This document shows, one piece after another, positions 6,263 to 13,440 of a DNA stretch of 32,207 nucleotides. The translations under genes were made by a program, and so were the position numbers. Within the stretch, counting starts at the first letter, position 1, and each line of letters opens with the position of its first letter. Source of the stretch: an uncultured Prevotellaceae bacterium (GTDB taxonomy: Bacteria; Bacteroidota; Bacteroidia; Bacteroidales; Bacteroidaceae); contig CAMVKN010000045.1 in NCBI GenBank assembly GCA_947168045.1, positions 1 through 32,207 of the forward strand, read 5' to 3'. The notes under the pieces were generated by a model, which saw only the letters and a program-made list of their open reading frames with translations, ran no database searches and had not been told where the DNA came from.

Positions 6263-6826
6263 TCAGCGAACAAGGATCACAGGAACTTTGGTGCCCATGA
6301 ATATATATTTGCCCAAGCCATCTCCCATTCCAATATATGCTGCCAGCCTTTCTATTCCTTCTTGTCCATCTAACTTTACCCAAAATACAGGGTGCTGAGC
6401 ATAGGAACCTCTCTCAGCTTCATAGAGAATGCTATTATTGTAACAAACAAATTCTCCATTAATTCCATTGATGGTATAAGAACTAATATACTCATAAGTC
6501 GATTTGATGTGACAATTGTTAACAAGTTCTGCAAGCTGCTGAGCTGTTGGGATATTCATTTCTATGGCTTTTTCATATGGCATGTAAACAATGTTCCCAT
6601 CCTTATCTTTCAGGTAATCCGCTGCCCACTTCGTGCCGCTGGGCAACCCCAGGTCAACATATTCCACACCATCGTCGAGGTCATCGGGCTTTTCACCTTC
6701 TTTGCTGGCCACGCCATCGTTGAAGCCTGCGTTGTAACCTTCGGCGTATGCCGATTCAATAGCTGCCGTGAGGGCATTGATGGCTTTACCCTCAGCATAT
6801 TCTTTTGCTTTGTCTTTGATATTCAT
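6263..6826 (-). CDS. Cytoplasmic VDLGLPSGTKWA-domain protein, function unknown
   Basis: The 187-residue protein lacks a signal peptide. Its first 40 residues are an Ala/Tyr/Gly-rich helix (AIESAYAEGYNAGFNDGVA), then an acidic linker. Next comes YVDLGLPSGTKWAAD, the same motif that opens the FISUMP-like domain of the protein at 1727-2476, followed by a shorter, diverged domain (IPTAQQLAELVNNC ... VFWVKLDG ... IFMGTKVPVILVR). It resembles a reduced FISUMP-type domain without the usual YLSWGE and GRYWSA blocks. It ends 67 bp before hsdR on the same strand, with no visible terminator between, so the two may form a transcription unit. Function not known. Confidence 0.6.
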   Translation of the reverse strand: MNIKDKAKEYAEGKAINALTAAIESAYAEGYNAGFNDGVASKEGEKPDDLDDGVEYVDLGLPSGTKWAADYLKDKDGNIVYMPYEKAIEMNIPTAQQLAELVNNCHIKSTYEYISSYTINGINGEFVCYNNSILYEAERGSYAQHPVFWVKLDGQEGIERLAAYIGMGDGLGKYIFMGTKVPVILVR

Positions 6827-6875
6827 AATGTTTTACTGTTCTTGTGGTTGTTTATTAGATATACTTATTATCAAT

Positions 6876-6883
6876 CAAATTTA
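6876..6883 (-). promoter_or_regulatory. -7 box upstream of the VDLGLPSGTKWA gene and hsdR
   Basis: The minus strand reads TAAATTTG, an exact TAnnTTTG match, about 50 bases before the start codon at 6826, in a very AT-rich 65-bp gap. If hsdR has no promoter of its own, this one would drive both genes. Confidence 0.45.
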
Positions 6884-6891
6884 TTTTTATA

Positions 6892-7524
6892 CTATACTTC
6901 TATCTCACCTTTTCCATTACAATTACTGCATTCTTTCTTATAATACCCATCTCCGTCGCATCTGTTACAATAAACATGTTCCTTTCCGCGACTATCGCAA
7001 TCTTCACATTCAACAAATATTCTTCCATGGCAAAGGCGGCATAAAACATCCATATAGCCTTTCTGCTGACATGCCGTACATATTGCTTGGCCCGTACCCT
7101 TGCAAACATCGCAAACGACTATTTGATTTCCATAACAAACTTGGCATGTAGTCCCCAGATTTACGCCAGTGCCACGGCATACTAAACATGTCAAACATCC
7201 TTTAGACTTGCAATGCCAGCAATCATCTGAATGTCCCTTGCCATCACAAAAGACACAAATGCCTTTTTCGTATTTTTCACCATCACATCTTGGACAAATC
7301 ATTTCATGGTCTCCTCCACATGTACGGCATATCCTGGTTGTGTATCCTTCACCATAACAATAATCACATTCATAATAAAGATAACCTTCCCCTTCGCAAT
7401 CTCTGCATTTTTCGTGTTTTTTTTCTGAAGAAGAAGAACTTCCCGAATTTCCGTTTATATTACATGAGGTTAAGATACCCTCAACTAATACAAGCACAAA
7501 ACAGACGGATAATAGATTATTCAT
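6892..7524 (-). CDS. Cys-rich lipoprotein with DnaJ-like CxxCxGxG repeats
   Basis: The 210-residue product begins with a hydrophobic signal and lipobox (LTSC, Cys21), then a Ser-rich linker. The rest, from about residue 39, is an array of about 14 CxxC pairs, many in the form CxxCxGxGY (for example CRDCEGEGY, CVFCDGKGH, CDVCKGTG, CNRCDGDGYY). This is the zinc-binding pattern of the DnaJ central domain, repeated end to end. It is probably anchored in a membrane facing the periplasm or outside. Metal binding is likely but unproven; disulfide bonding is the alternative. There is no J-domain or other enzyme part. The gene is AT-richer than the genes beyond it, and only a weak TATATTTT box lies upstream. 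The role is unknown. Confidence 0.75.
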   Translation of the reverse strand: MNNLLSVCFVLVLVEGILTSCNINGNSGSSSSSEKKHEKCRDCEGEGYLYYECDYCYGEGYTTRICRTCGGDHEMICPRCDGEKYEKGICVFCDGKGHSDDCWHCKSKGCLTCLVCRGTGVNLGTTCQVCYGNQIVVCDVCKGTGQAICTACQQKGYMDVLCRLCHGRIFVECEDCDSRGKEHVYCNRCDGDGYYKKECSNCNGKGEIEV

Positions 7525-7620
7525 AGAGGTCTATTTTTAATTAAAATATATAATGTGAGAAGGCTACGCTATAAAAACTGGGCGCAGCACTTTAAGACAG
7601 AGCGACGGCGAAGTGGTTCC

Positions 7621-8538
7621 TCAGACGTCGATGATGTCCATTTCGTCAGTCAGATAGACGCGGTCGAAGACCTCCCTGGCCTGGCTGAGCAGGATGGACT
7701 CGTCGGCGTAGCGTGCGCTGTAGTGGCCGAGCAGGAGCTTGCCTACATGGGCATCGCGGGCCACGGTGGCAGCCTGGCGCGCCGTAGAGTGGTAGTATTT
7801 CTCGGCACCGTCGGCCTTGTCGTCGGCATAGGTGCTCTCGTGGTAGAGGGTGTCCACGCCCATCACCGCCTGGTGCAGCTGGGGCATGTAGCGGGTGTCG
7901 GAACAGTAGGCGTAGCTGCGTGGCGCATCAGGTGGGGTGACCAGCTGCTCGTGCTTGACGACGGTGCCGTCGGGCAGCGTGTAGTCGTGGCCGGCCTTGA
8001 TGTTGTTGATTTGCGAGGTCGGTATGCCGTACATGTCGATGGCTTCGCGGCGGATGTGCGGCAGCGTGGGCTTCTCGCGGAAGAGGAAACCGGCACAGGG
8101 CATGCGGTGGTCGAGGGGGAGGGTCTGGACGGTGAGCGAGTGGTCCTCAAAAATGATGGCCGACTGTGTGGTGTCGATGGGGTGGAACTCGACGCTGTAG
8201 CCGATGTCGTAGTTGAAGAACAGGTCGAGCTGTGCTTGGAGCATGGGCCCCAGGGCTGCGGGGGCATGGACGTGGAGCGTGGCGTGGCGGCCGAGCAGTC
8301 CGAAGGTGGAGATGAGGCCGATGAGGCCGAAGCAGTGGTCGCCGTGTATGTGGGATATGAAGATGTGGCCTAAGCGCTCAAACGAGAGCGACGAGCGCCT
8401 GAGCTGCAGCTGTGCTCCCTCGCCACAGTCTATCATGAAGAGCTTGCCGCGACACTCCACCACTTGCATGGATGAGAAATGGCGTGTGGTGGGCAAGGCG
8501 CTGCCGCAGCCAAGGATGTGAATACGGAAGGGGACCAT
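7621..8538 (-). CDS. rnz: Ribonuclease Z
   Basis: The 305-residue metallo-beta-lactamase-fold protein matches the usual RNase Z length (about 300-310). It opens with the ILGCGSALPT strand and carries the zinc motif HIHGDH (residues 63-68). Further ligands are expected in LDHRMPCAGF, YCSDTR and LLGHYSARY near the C-terminus. RNase Z makes the 3' endonucleolytic cut in tRNA precursors in the cytoplasm; the tRNA CCA-adding enzyme is encoded 1.7 kb upstream in the same direction. It ends the gene run mazG-lipoprotein-rnz. The start ATG at 8536-8538 is directly preceded by three tandem 7-bp repeats. Confidence 0.93.
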   Translation of the reverse strand: MVPFRIHILGCGSALPTTRHFSSMQVVECRGKLFMIDCGEGAQLQLRRSSLSFERLGHIFISHIHGDHCFGLIGLISTFGLLGRHATLHVHAPAALGPMLQAQLDLFFNYDIGYSVEFHPIDTTQSAIIFEDHSLTVQTLPLDHRMPCAGFLFREKPTLPHIRREAIDMYGIPTSQINNIKAGHDYTLPDGTVVKHEQLVTPPDAPRSYAYCSDTRYMPQLHQAVMGVDTLYHESTYADDKADGAEKYYHSTARQAATVARDAHVGKLLLGHYSARYADESILLSQAREVFDRVYLTDEMDIIDV

Positions 8539-8540
8539 GT

Positions 8541-8561
8541 GAGATGAGAGATGAGAGATGA
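8541..8561. repeat. Tandem 7-bp repeat (GAGATGA x3)
   Basis: Three perfect copies of GAGATGA lie in the 38-bp gap between the lipoprotein stop and the rnz start, ending two bases before the rnz start codon in the direction of transcription. Copy number changes here would alter spacing in the rnz translation-initiation region. Confidence 0.8.
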
Positions 8562-8576
8562 GAGGGGAGAGGGTTG

Positions 8577-9254
8577 CTACCAGTTAATCATGTAGGCGTC
8601 GTCGTCCTCGTCGTCGAAGGTGATGCCCAGGTCCTCTTCTGGCTCAGGCACGAAGCGGCCAAACTCGAAGGTCTCGTCCTCGTTGGCGTTTGACAGGTAG
8701 AGCGAGTCGGGCGTCACCCTGACGATGTCGTAGGTGTGGGTGGTGTAGATGTCGGTGTCGTCGTCGCGCGTTTCGACTATCTGCAGCTGTCCGTTGAAGA
8801 TGCGCCATGACTTGTACACGATGTCGCCCTGCTGGCCGAAGCTCTCTGCGTCGCCGTTGTCCTTGATGACGATGCCCGAGGGGGTGCTGCCGTCATAGGG
8901 GCTGGGTATGACCCACTCGCCCAGCAGGCAGTCCTTGTTGATGACCATCAGTGCGCGGGTGCGCGTGGTGTCGGTGATGACACAGAGGTTGGAGCCCAGC
9001 TTGTAGTCGGGCATGACCTTGCCGGCCTTGCGGGCATCGTCGACGTCGATGTAGACGGTGTCCTCGCTGTCGGTGATGAGCTGCAGGCGGGTGGCGGTTG
9101 AAGCGGAGCCGCAGATGCCGTAGATGGTGGTGTCGCGCACGACGGTGACGGTGGTGAGGTCCTCGAACTCGTAGTGGTTCGCCGGCTTGATGTTGCAGCT
9201 GGCCGTCAGGACGATGATGGCAGCGGCTGAGATGGCAGCACTGATACTCTTCAT
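8577..9254 (-). CDS. Lipocalin-like lipoprotein, hypothetical
   Basis: The 225-residue protein has a lipoprotein signal (MKSISAAISAAAIIVLTASC, lipobox LTASC). Two beta-rich parts follow. The first holds repeated Thr/Val strands. The second, from about residue 130, has the pattern LLGEWVIPSPYDG ... GIVIKDNGDAES ... KSWRIFNGQLQIVET, characteristic of the lipocalin-like lipoproteins common in Bacteroidales. The C-terminus is strongly acidic (EPEEDLGITFDDEDDD). It should be anchored in a membrane. The ligand or role is unknown. It lies 24 bp after mazG and 38 bp before rnz on the same strand, so it is probably cotranscribed with these nucleotide and RNA enzymes, though no functional tie is evident. 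Confidence 0.7.
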   Translation of the reverse strand: MKSISAAISAAAIIVLTASCNIKPANHYEFEDLTTVTVVRDTTIYGICGSASTATRLQLITDSEDTVYIDVDDARKAGKVMPDYKLGSNLCVITDTTRTRALMVINKDCLLGEWVIPSPYDGSTPSGIVIKDNGDAESFGQQGDIVYKSWRIFNGQLQIVETRDDDTDIYTTHTYDIVRVTPDSLYLSNANEDETFEFGRFVPEPEEDLGITFDDEDDDAYMINW

Positions 9255-9278
9255 GGTGTTATGCTTTAATTGATGGGT

Positions 9279-10136
9279 TTAACTGTTCTTCTCCTGCTGC
9301 TTGGCCTCCTGCCAGAGTTGCTCCATTTCGTCGAGTGACATCTCGGTGAGGGGCTTGCCGGCACGGATGCTGTGCTGTTCGATATAGTTGAAGCGCCTGA
9401 TGAACTTGGCGTTGGTGCGCTCCAGGGCGTTGTCGGGGTTGAGCTTGTAGAGCCGGGCGGCGTTGATGACGGCAAAGAGGAAGTCGCCCAGCTCGTTGGT
9501 GCTGGCATCACGGTCGTCGCGCTCCAGCTCGGCCTGCAGCTCGTCCAGCTCCTCGCGCACCTTCGGCCACACGTCCTCGCGTCGCTGCCAGTCGAAGCCT
9601 ACGTTACGTGCCTTGTCCTGTATGCGGTAGGCCTTGATGACCGAGGGCAGGGCACGTGGCACGCCGCCCAGCACGGTCTTGTTGCCGTCCTTCTCGCGCA
9701 GCTTGATTTGTTCCCAGTTCTGCAACACCTGTTCGGCGCCGTCGACCTTTGAGAACTCGCGTTCCTCCTGCGACTCGCCGTAAGGCAGCGGCCGGGGGCG
9801 GTCGGCCCCCACCTGTGAGGGATGGTACACATGCGGGTGGCGGAAGATGAGCTTGTCAGCCTGCTGGCGCAGCACGTCGTAGATGTCGAAGGCATCCTGC
9901 TCGGAGCCAATCTTGGCATAGAAGCATAGGTGCATCATCACGTCGCCCAGCTCCTTGAGGATGTCATGCTGGTCGCCGCGTGCCAGGGCATCGCATAGCT
10001 CGTAGGTCTCTTCGATGGTGTTGGGCCGTAGGCTCTCGTTGGTCTGCTTGCGGTCCCAGGGGCATTTCTCGCGCAGCTCGTCGAGTACGTCAAGCAGTCG
10101 GCCGAAGGCCTCCATTTGTTCTTCGCGTGTATGCAT
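9279..10136 (-). CDS. mazG: Nucleoside triphosphate pyrophosphohydrolase MazG
   Basis: The 285-residue protein has two MazG domains. The first has CPWDRKQTNESLRPNTIEE, then EETYELCDAL and KELGDVMMHLCFYAKIG; the second has REELDELQAEL and NELGDFLFAVINAARLY. The acidic ExxE...ExxD residues that bind magnesium are present in both. The enzyme hydrolyses NTPs and dNTPs to monophosphates and pyrophosphate, cleaning the nucleotide pool. I place the start at ATG 10134-10136 (MHTREEQMEAFGRLL), where homology begins. The open frame continues upstream for 56 codons but passes through a TACCTTTG promoter box and has no family character. The neighbouring lipoprotein and rnz follow closely. Confidence 0.92.
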   Translation of the reverse strand: MHTREEQMEAFGRLLDVLDELREKCPWDRKQTNESLRPNTIEETYELCDALARGDQHDILKELGDVMMHLCFYAKIGSEQDAFDIYDVLRQQADKLIFRHPHVYHPSQVGADRPRPLPYGESQEEREFSKVDGAEQVLQNWEQIKLREKDGNKTVLGGVPRALPSVIKAYRIQDKARNVGFDWQRREDVWPKVREELDELQAELERDDRDASTNELGDFLFAVINAARLYKLNPDNALERTNAKFIRRFNYIEQHSIRAGKPLTEMSLDEMEQLWQEAKQQEKNS

Positions 10137-10153
10137 GGTGTGTAATTTTTCGG

Positions 10154-10161
10154 CAAAGGTA
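10154..10161 (-). promoter_or_regulatory. -7 box for mazG
   Basis: The minus strand reads TACCTTTG 17 bases before the mazG start. The predicted leader is only about 12 bases. This supports the start at 10136 over the longer frame. Confidence 0.6.
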
Positions 10162-10201
10162 TGTAAAAAAAGTGAATCCGCCAAGCCTGACGCCTTTTTT
10201 T

Positions 10202-11638
10202 TCAGGTTGTCAGTCCCATCTCGCTGGCTTTCTGCATGAGCAGCTGCATCAGTGGCTCGCGCTCGTTCTCCACGCGGTTGTCCAGCACGGCGTCCTTCAG
10301 GCACTGCTTCAGCTGTCCCACCTGTGGCGACGGCTTGAGGTTGAAGAGCTGCATGATTTCGTTGCCGTCGATGACTGGCTGCAGCAGTCGCTTGTAGTCC
10401 TTCTCGACCAGGTCGGTCAGCTTCTCGCGGACCATGCGGAAATTCTCGAGGAAGATTTTTTTCTTCACCTCGTTCTTCGAGGTGATGTCGGCCTCGCAGA
10501 GCGTCATCAGGTCGTCGATGTCGTCGCCGGCATCGCTCAGCAGCCGTCGCACGGCTGAATCGGTCACCTCGTTGTCGGCAATGGCCTGCGGACGCATGTG
10601 CAGCTCGACGAGCTTCTCCACGTAGTGCATCTCCTGCCCCATGGGCAGCTTCATGCGCTGGAACAGGGGCTTGACCATTTTCATGCCTACATAGTTATGG
10701 TTATGGAAGGTCCACCCCGCGGCGGCGTCCCATCGCTTCGTCTTCGGCTTGCCAATGTCGTGCAGCAGGGCCGCCCAGCGCAGCCACAGACCGGCGCCAT
10801 GGGCCGCCACGTTCTCCAACACCTCGAGGGTGTGGTAGAAGTTGTTCTTGTGGGCCCGTCCGTCCTTCTTCTCCACGATGTCGAGCGCGGCCAGCTCGGG
10901 CATGATGATGTTGAGCAGCCCTGAGCGCTGCAGGTCGACGAAGCCCTTGCTGGGGTGGGGTGACATGATGATTTTGTTCAGCTCGACGTTGATGCGCTCC
11001 ATGCTGACAATCCTGATGCGCTCGGCCATGAGCTCCAGTCCGTCGAAGGTGGCATCCTCTATCTGGAAGTTCAGCTGTGTGGCAAAACGTATGCAGCGCA
11101 TCATGCGCAGCGGGTCGTCGCTGAAAGTCACCTCGGGGTCGAGGGGTGTGGCGATGATGCCGTCCTCGAGGTCAGCAAGGCCGTTGAAAGGGTCTACGAG
11201 CTGTCCGAAGCTGCTGCTGTTCAGGCAGATGGCCATGGCGTTGATGGTGAAGTCGCGCCGGTTCTGGTCGTCCTCGAGTGTGCCGTCCTCTACGATGGGC
11301 TTGCGCGAGTCGTGGCTGTAGCTCTCGCGGCGTGCGCCCACGAACTCCACTTCTAACGGATACTGTTCTCTGATGGTGACCTGTGCCGTTCCGAAGTTGC
11401 GGAACACGCTGAGGTGAGCCTTTCGCCCCAGTCGTTGCTTCAGCCGTGTGGCCACTTCGATGCCGCTGCCCACGACGACGACGTCGATGTCGTTGCTGGG
11501 CCGTTCCAGGAAGATGTCGCGCACATAGCCACCCACGACGTAGCAGTCCACGCCCATGTCGTCGGCCACTTCGCCTATAAGGCGAAAAATGGGCTGGTCG
11601 AGAATGTCGGCCAGCTCCTTGTCGCTGTATAGTTTCAT
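10202..11638 (-). CDS. cca: CCA tRNA nucleotidyltransferase with HD domain
   Basis: The 478-residue enzyme shows the class II nucleotidyltransferase core: VVGGYVRD (34-41), D50-I-D52 metal ligands in SNDIDVVV, and the RRDFTINAMA motif (127-136). A tRNA-binding helical region follows, and then an HD phosphohydrolase domain with LLHDIGKPKTKRW (HD at 293-294). It adds or repairs the 3' CCA of tRNA; the HD domain is associated with phosphodiesterase/phosphatase activity in related proteins. The length fits Bacteroidetes members. It starts 10 bp after the stop of the htrA gene on the same strand, so the two are probably cotranscribed. A poly(A) polymerase role is the main alternative. Confidence 0.92.
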   Translation of the reverse strand: MKLYSDKELADILDQPIFRLIGEVADDMGVDCYVVGGYVRDIFLERPSNDIDVVVVGSGIEVATRLKQRLGRKAHLSVFRNFGTAQVTIREQYPLEVEFVGARRESYSHDSRKPIVEDGTLEDDQNRRDFTINAMAICLNSSSFGQLVDPFNGLADLEDGIIATPLDPEVTFSDDPLRMMRCIRFATQLNFQIEDATFDGLELMAERIRIVSMERINVELNKIIMSPHPSKGFVDLQRSGLLNIIMPELAALDIVEKKDGRAHKNNFYHTLEVLENVAAHGAGLWLRWAALLHDIGKPKTKRWDAAAGWTFHNHNYVGMKMVKPLFQRMKLPMGQEMHYVEKLVELHMRPQAIADNEVTDSAVRRLLSDAGDDIDDLMTLCEADITSKNEVKKKIFLENFRMVREKLTDLVEKDYKRLLQPVIDGNEIMQLFNLKPSPQVGQLKQCLKDAVLDNRVENEREPLMQLLMQKASEMGLTT

Positions 11639-11648
11639 CGCGGCTGTA

Positions 11649-13163
11649 TTAGTCGTTCAGTTCCACTACGTAAGTCTTTTTCTTGCCTGAGGGGTAGATG
11701 CCCTTGATGATAAGCGTGGGGTCGTTTGACACGCTCACCTCCTTGACGATGTTGTCAAAATCCTCGACGGTGCTTATCGGCTGGTCGTTGACCTGTCGGA
11801 TGACGAAGCCCCGCTCGATGCCGGCATCCTTCAGCTTGCCGCCCTTGACCTTGATGACCTCCAGGCCGTACTGTATGTCGAGCTGCTCCTTCTGCTGCTG
11901 TGTCAGCTCGCGGAAGTCGGCGCCGAGCACGTCAATGTCAGCATTCTTCACCACCTGGGTGTTGCCCTGTTCGTTGCGCAGCGTCAGCGTCTTGGTGTAC
12001 TTCTTCTTGTCGCGCAGGTAGACGATGGTCACCTTCTCGCCGGGCCGCTTCTGTGCGATGAGGCCTGTCAGGTCGCCGAACTTCGTCACCTTCTGGCCGT
12101 CCATCTCAATGATGACGTCGCCCTTCTGCAGACCTGCATCCTGGGCAGCGCTCTCTTCCACGACCTTGTCAACGTAGATGCCCTCCATGGTGCCCATGTC
12201 CACCTCGCGGCCTTCCTCCTTCTCCTTGTCCACATAGTTCTTCACGTCGGTGCCCATGATGCCGAGGATGGCGCGCTGCACGGTGCCATACTCCCTGATG
12301 TCGTCCACCACCTTGTTCATCATCGCCGTGGGGATGGCAAATCCATAGCCACTGTAGCTGCCCGTCTGCGAGTAGAGCATGGCGTTGATGCCGACGAGCT
12401 GTCCGTTGGTGTTCACCAGTGCACCACCTGAGTTACCTGCGTTGATGGCGGCATCGGTCTGTATGAAGCTCTCCACACCGTTGGCACCCAGCGTGCGTGC
12501 CTTGGCCGAGATGATGCCTGCCGTCACGGTGTTGTTCAGTCCTAAGGGGTTGCCTATGGCCAGCACCCACTCGCCAACCTTCACCTGGTCGCTGTTGGCA
12601 ATCTCGATGGCGGGCAGGTTGCGTCCGTCAATCTTAATCAGGGCCAGGTCGGTGGTCTTGTCCGTGCCAATGACGCGTGCCGAGTATTCTTTGTTGTCTG
12701 ACAGAGTGACAGTCAGTTCGTCGGCACCCTCCACCACGTGGTTGTTTGTCACGATGTAGCCGTCACTGCGAATGATGACGCCACTGCCAGCAGCTGTGCG
12801 CTTCGGGGTCTGCACCTGGCGACGCCGTGTGCCACCGTTGCCCTGACCACGGCCGAAGAAACCGCCGAAGGGGTCGCTGAAGAAGTCCTCGAAGGGGTCG
12901 CTGTACTCAACGGTCTGCACCTTCGAGTTCTGTGTGTTCTTGATATATACCACTGAGGGCAGGGCCTTTTCGGCAGCGTAGGTCAGGTCCACGGGCTGAG
13001 CCACGGGAACGGCCTGAACGTCGGTCATCGACAGCGTCTCAGGAGTCGTTACGGGCATGGGGTGTGTAGCGGCATTGGTGCTGGTGAAGGCAGCAATGGC
13101 GAAAACGATAGCAGCGAAGCTGGTGCCAGGGACCAGATAGTTAAAAAGCTTTTTCATGTTCAT
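11649..13163 (-). CDS. htrA: Periplasmic serine protease, DegP/HtrA family
   Basis: The 504-residue protein has a signal peptide (MKKLFNYLVPGTSFAAIVFA). The trypsin-like domain carries the triad His142 (VTNNHVVEG), Asp172 (KTTDLALIKI) and Ser245 (NAGNSGGAL). Two PDZ domains follow, roughly 295-385 and 410-504. Between signal and protease lies a Gly/Phe/Arg-rich loop (FFSDPFGGFFGRGQG), like the LA loop of DegP. It degrades or refolds damaged envelope proteins. I start it at ATG 13161-13163; ATG 13155-13157 two codons later is equally good. The frame stays open 48 codons further upstream but crosses the TATATTTG promoter box at 13208-13215. In the 277-base gap to the fusion gene at 13441 I see only this promoter. 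cca follows after 10 bp. Confidence 0.93.
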   Translation of the reverse strand: MNMKKLFNYLVPGTSFAAIVFAIAAFTSTNAATHPMPVTTPETLSMTDVQAVPVAQPVDLTYAAEKALPSVVYIKNTQNSKVQTVEYSDPFEDFFSDPFGGFFGRGQGNGGTRRRQVQTPKRTAAGSGVIIRSDGYIVTNNHVVEGADELTVTLSDNKEYSARVIGTDKTTDLALIKIDGRNLPAIEIANSDQVKVGEWVLAIGNPLGLNNTVTAGIISAKARTLGANGVESFIQTDAAINAGNSGGALVNTNGQLVGINAMLYSQTGSYSGYGFAIPTAMMNKVVDDIREYGTVQRAILGIMGTDVKNYVDKEKEEGREVDMGTMEGIYVDKVVEESAAQDAGLQKGDVIIEMDGQKVTKFGDLTGLIAQKRPGEKVTIVYLRDKKKYTKTLTLRNEQGNTQVVKNADIDVLGADFRELTQQQKEQLDIQYGLEVIKVKGGKLKDAGIERGFVIRQVNDQPISTVEDFDNIVKEVSVSNDPTLIIKGIYPSGKKKTYVVELND

Positions 13164-13207
13164 ATTGTTTTTGTTAATATTCGTTTCTATGACTGAAAAC
13201 AACACTG

Positions 13208-13215
13208 CAAATATA
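13208..13215 (-). promoter_or_regulatory. -7 box for htrA-cca
   Basis: The minus strand reads TATATTTG. A TTGT lies 21 bases upstream as -33 element. The start codon is about 45 bases downstream. This supports the downstream htrA start. Confidence 0.55.
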
Positions 13216-13440
13216 ATGGCAAAAAATGGGAATCTGACAATTTGTCTCATTCTTTTCCGCCAATTTAACATTTCGCCTTTTCTCTTTAAACTCCTTTTGC
13301 GGCTCACCGCCTTTATTTTACATTCGTAAACGTTAGCCGCTCCCGTTAAAAGCCGTTAACCATGTCGTACCCTCGCACCACCGCACCTACGAATCGTCCC
13401 TGGGAACTTACTCTGCGACTCTGCGCGAGAATAGAGAGCT

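Noticed and set aside
10137..10304. 56-codon N-terminal extension of MazG
   Set aside because: It crosses the TACCTTTG promoter and overlaps the end of cca; MazG homology begins at the ATG at 10136.
13164..13307. Upstream in-frame extension of htrA
   Set aside because: It would put a basic segment before a normal signal peptide and runs through the TATATTTG promoter box.
13316..13440. Possible RNA gene in the gap between htrA and the fusion gene
   Set aside because: I could not fold a tRNA cloverleaf or find a known RNA motif; the repeated CGTTA words are too short to mean much.
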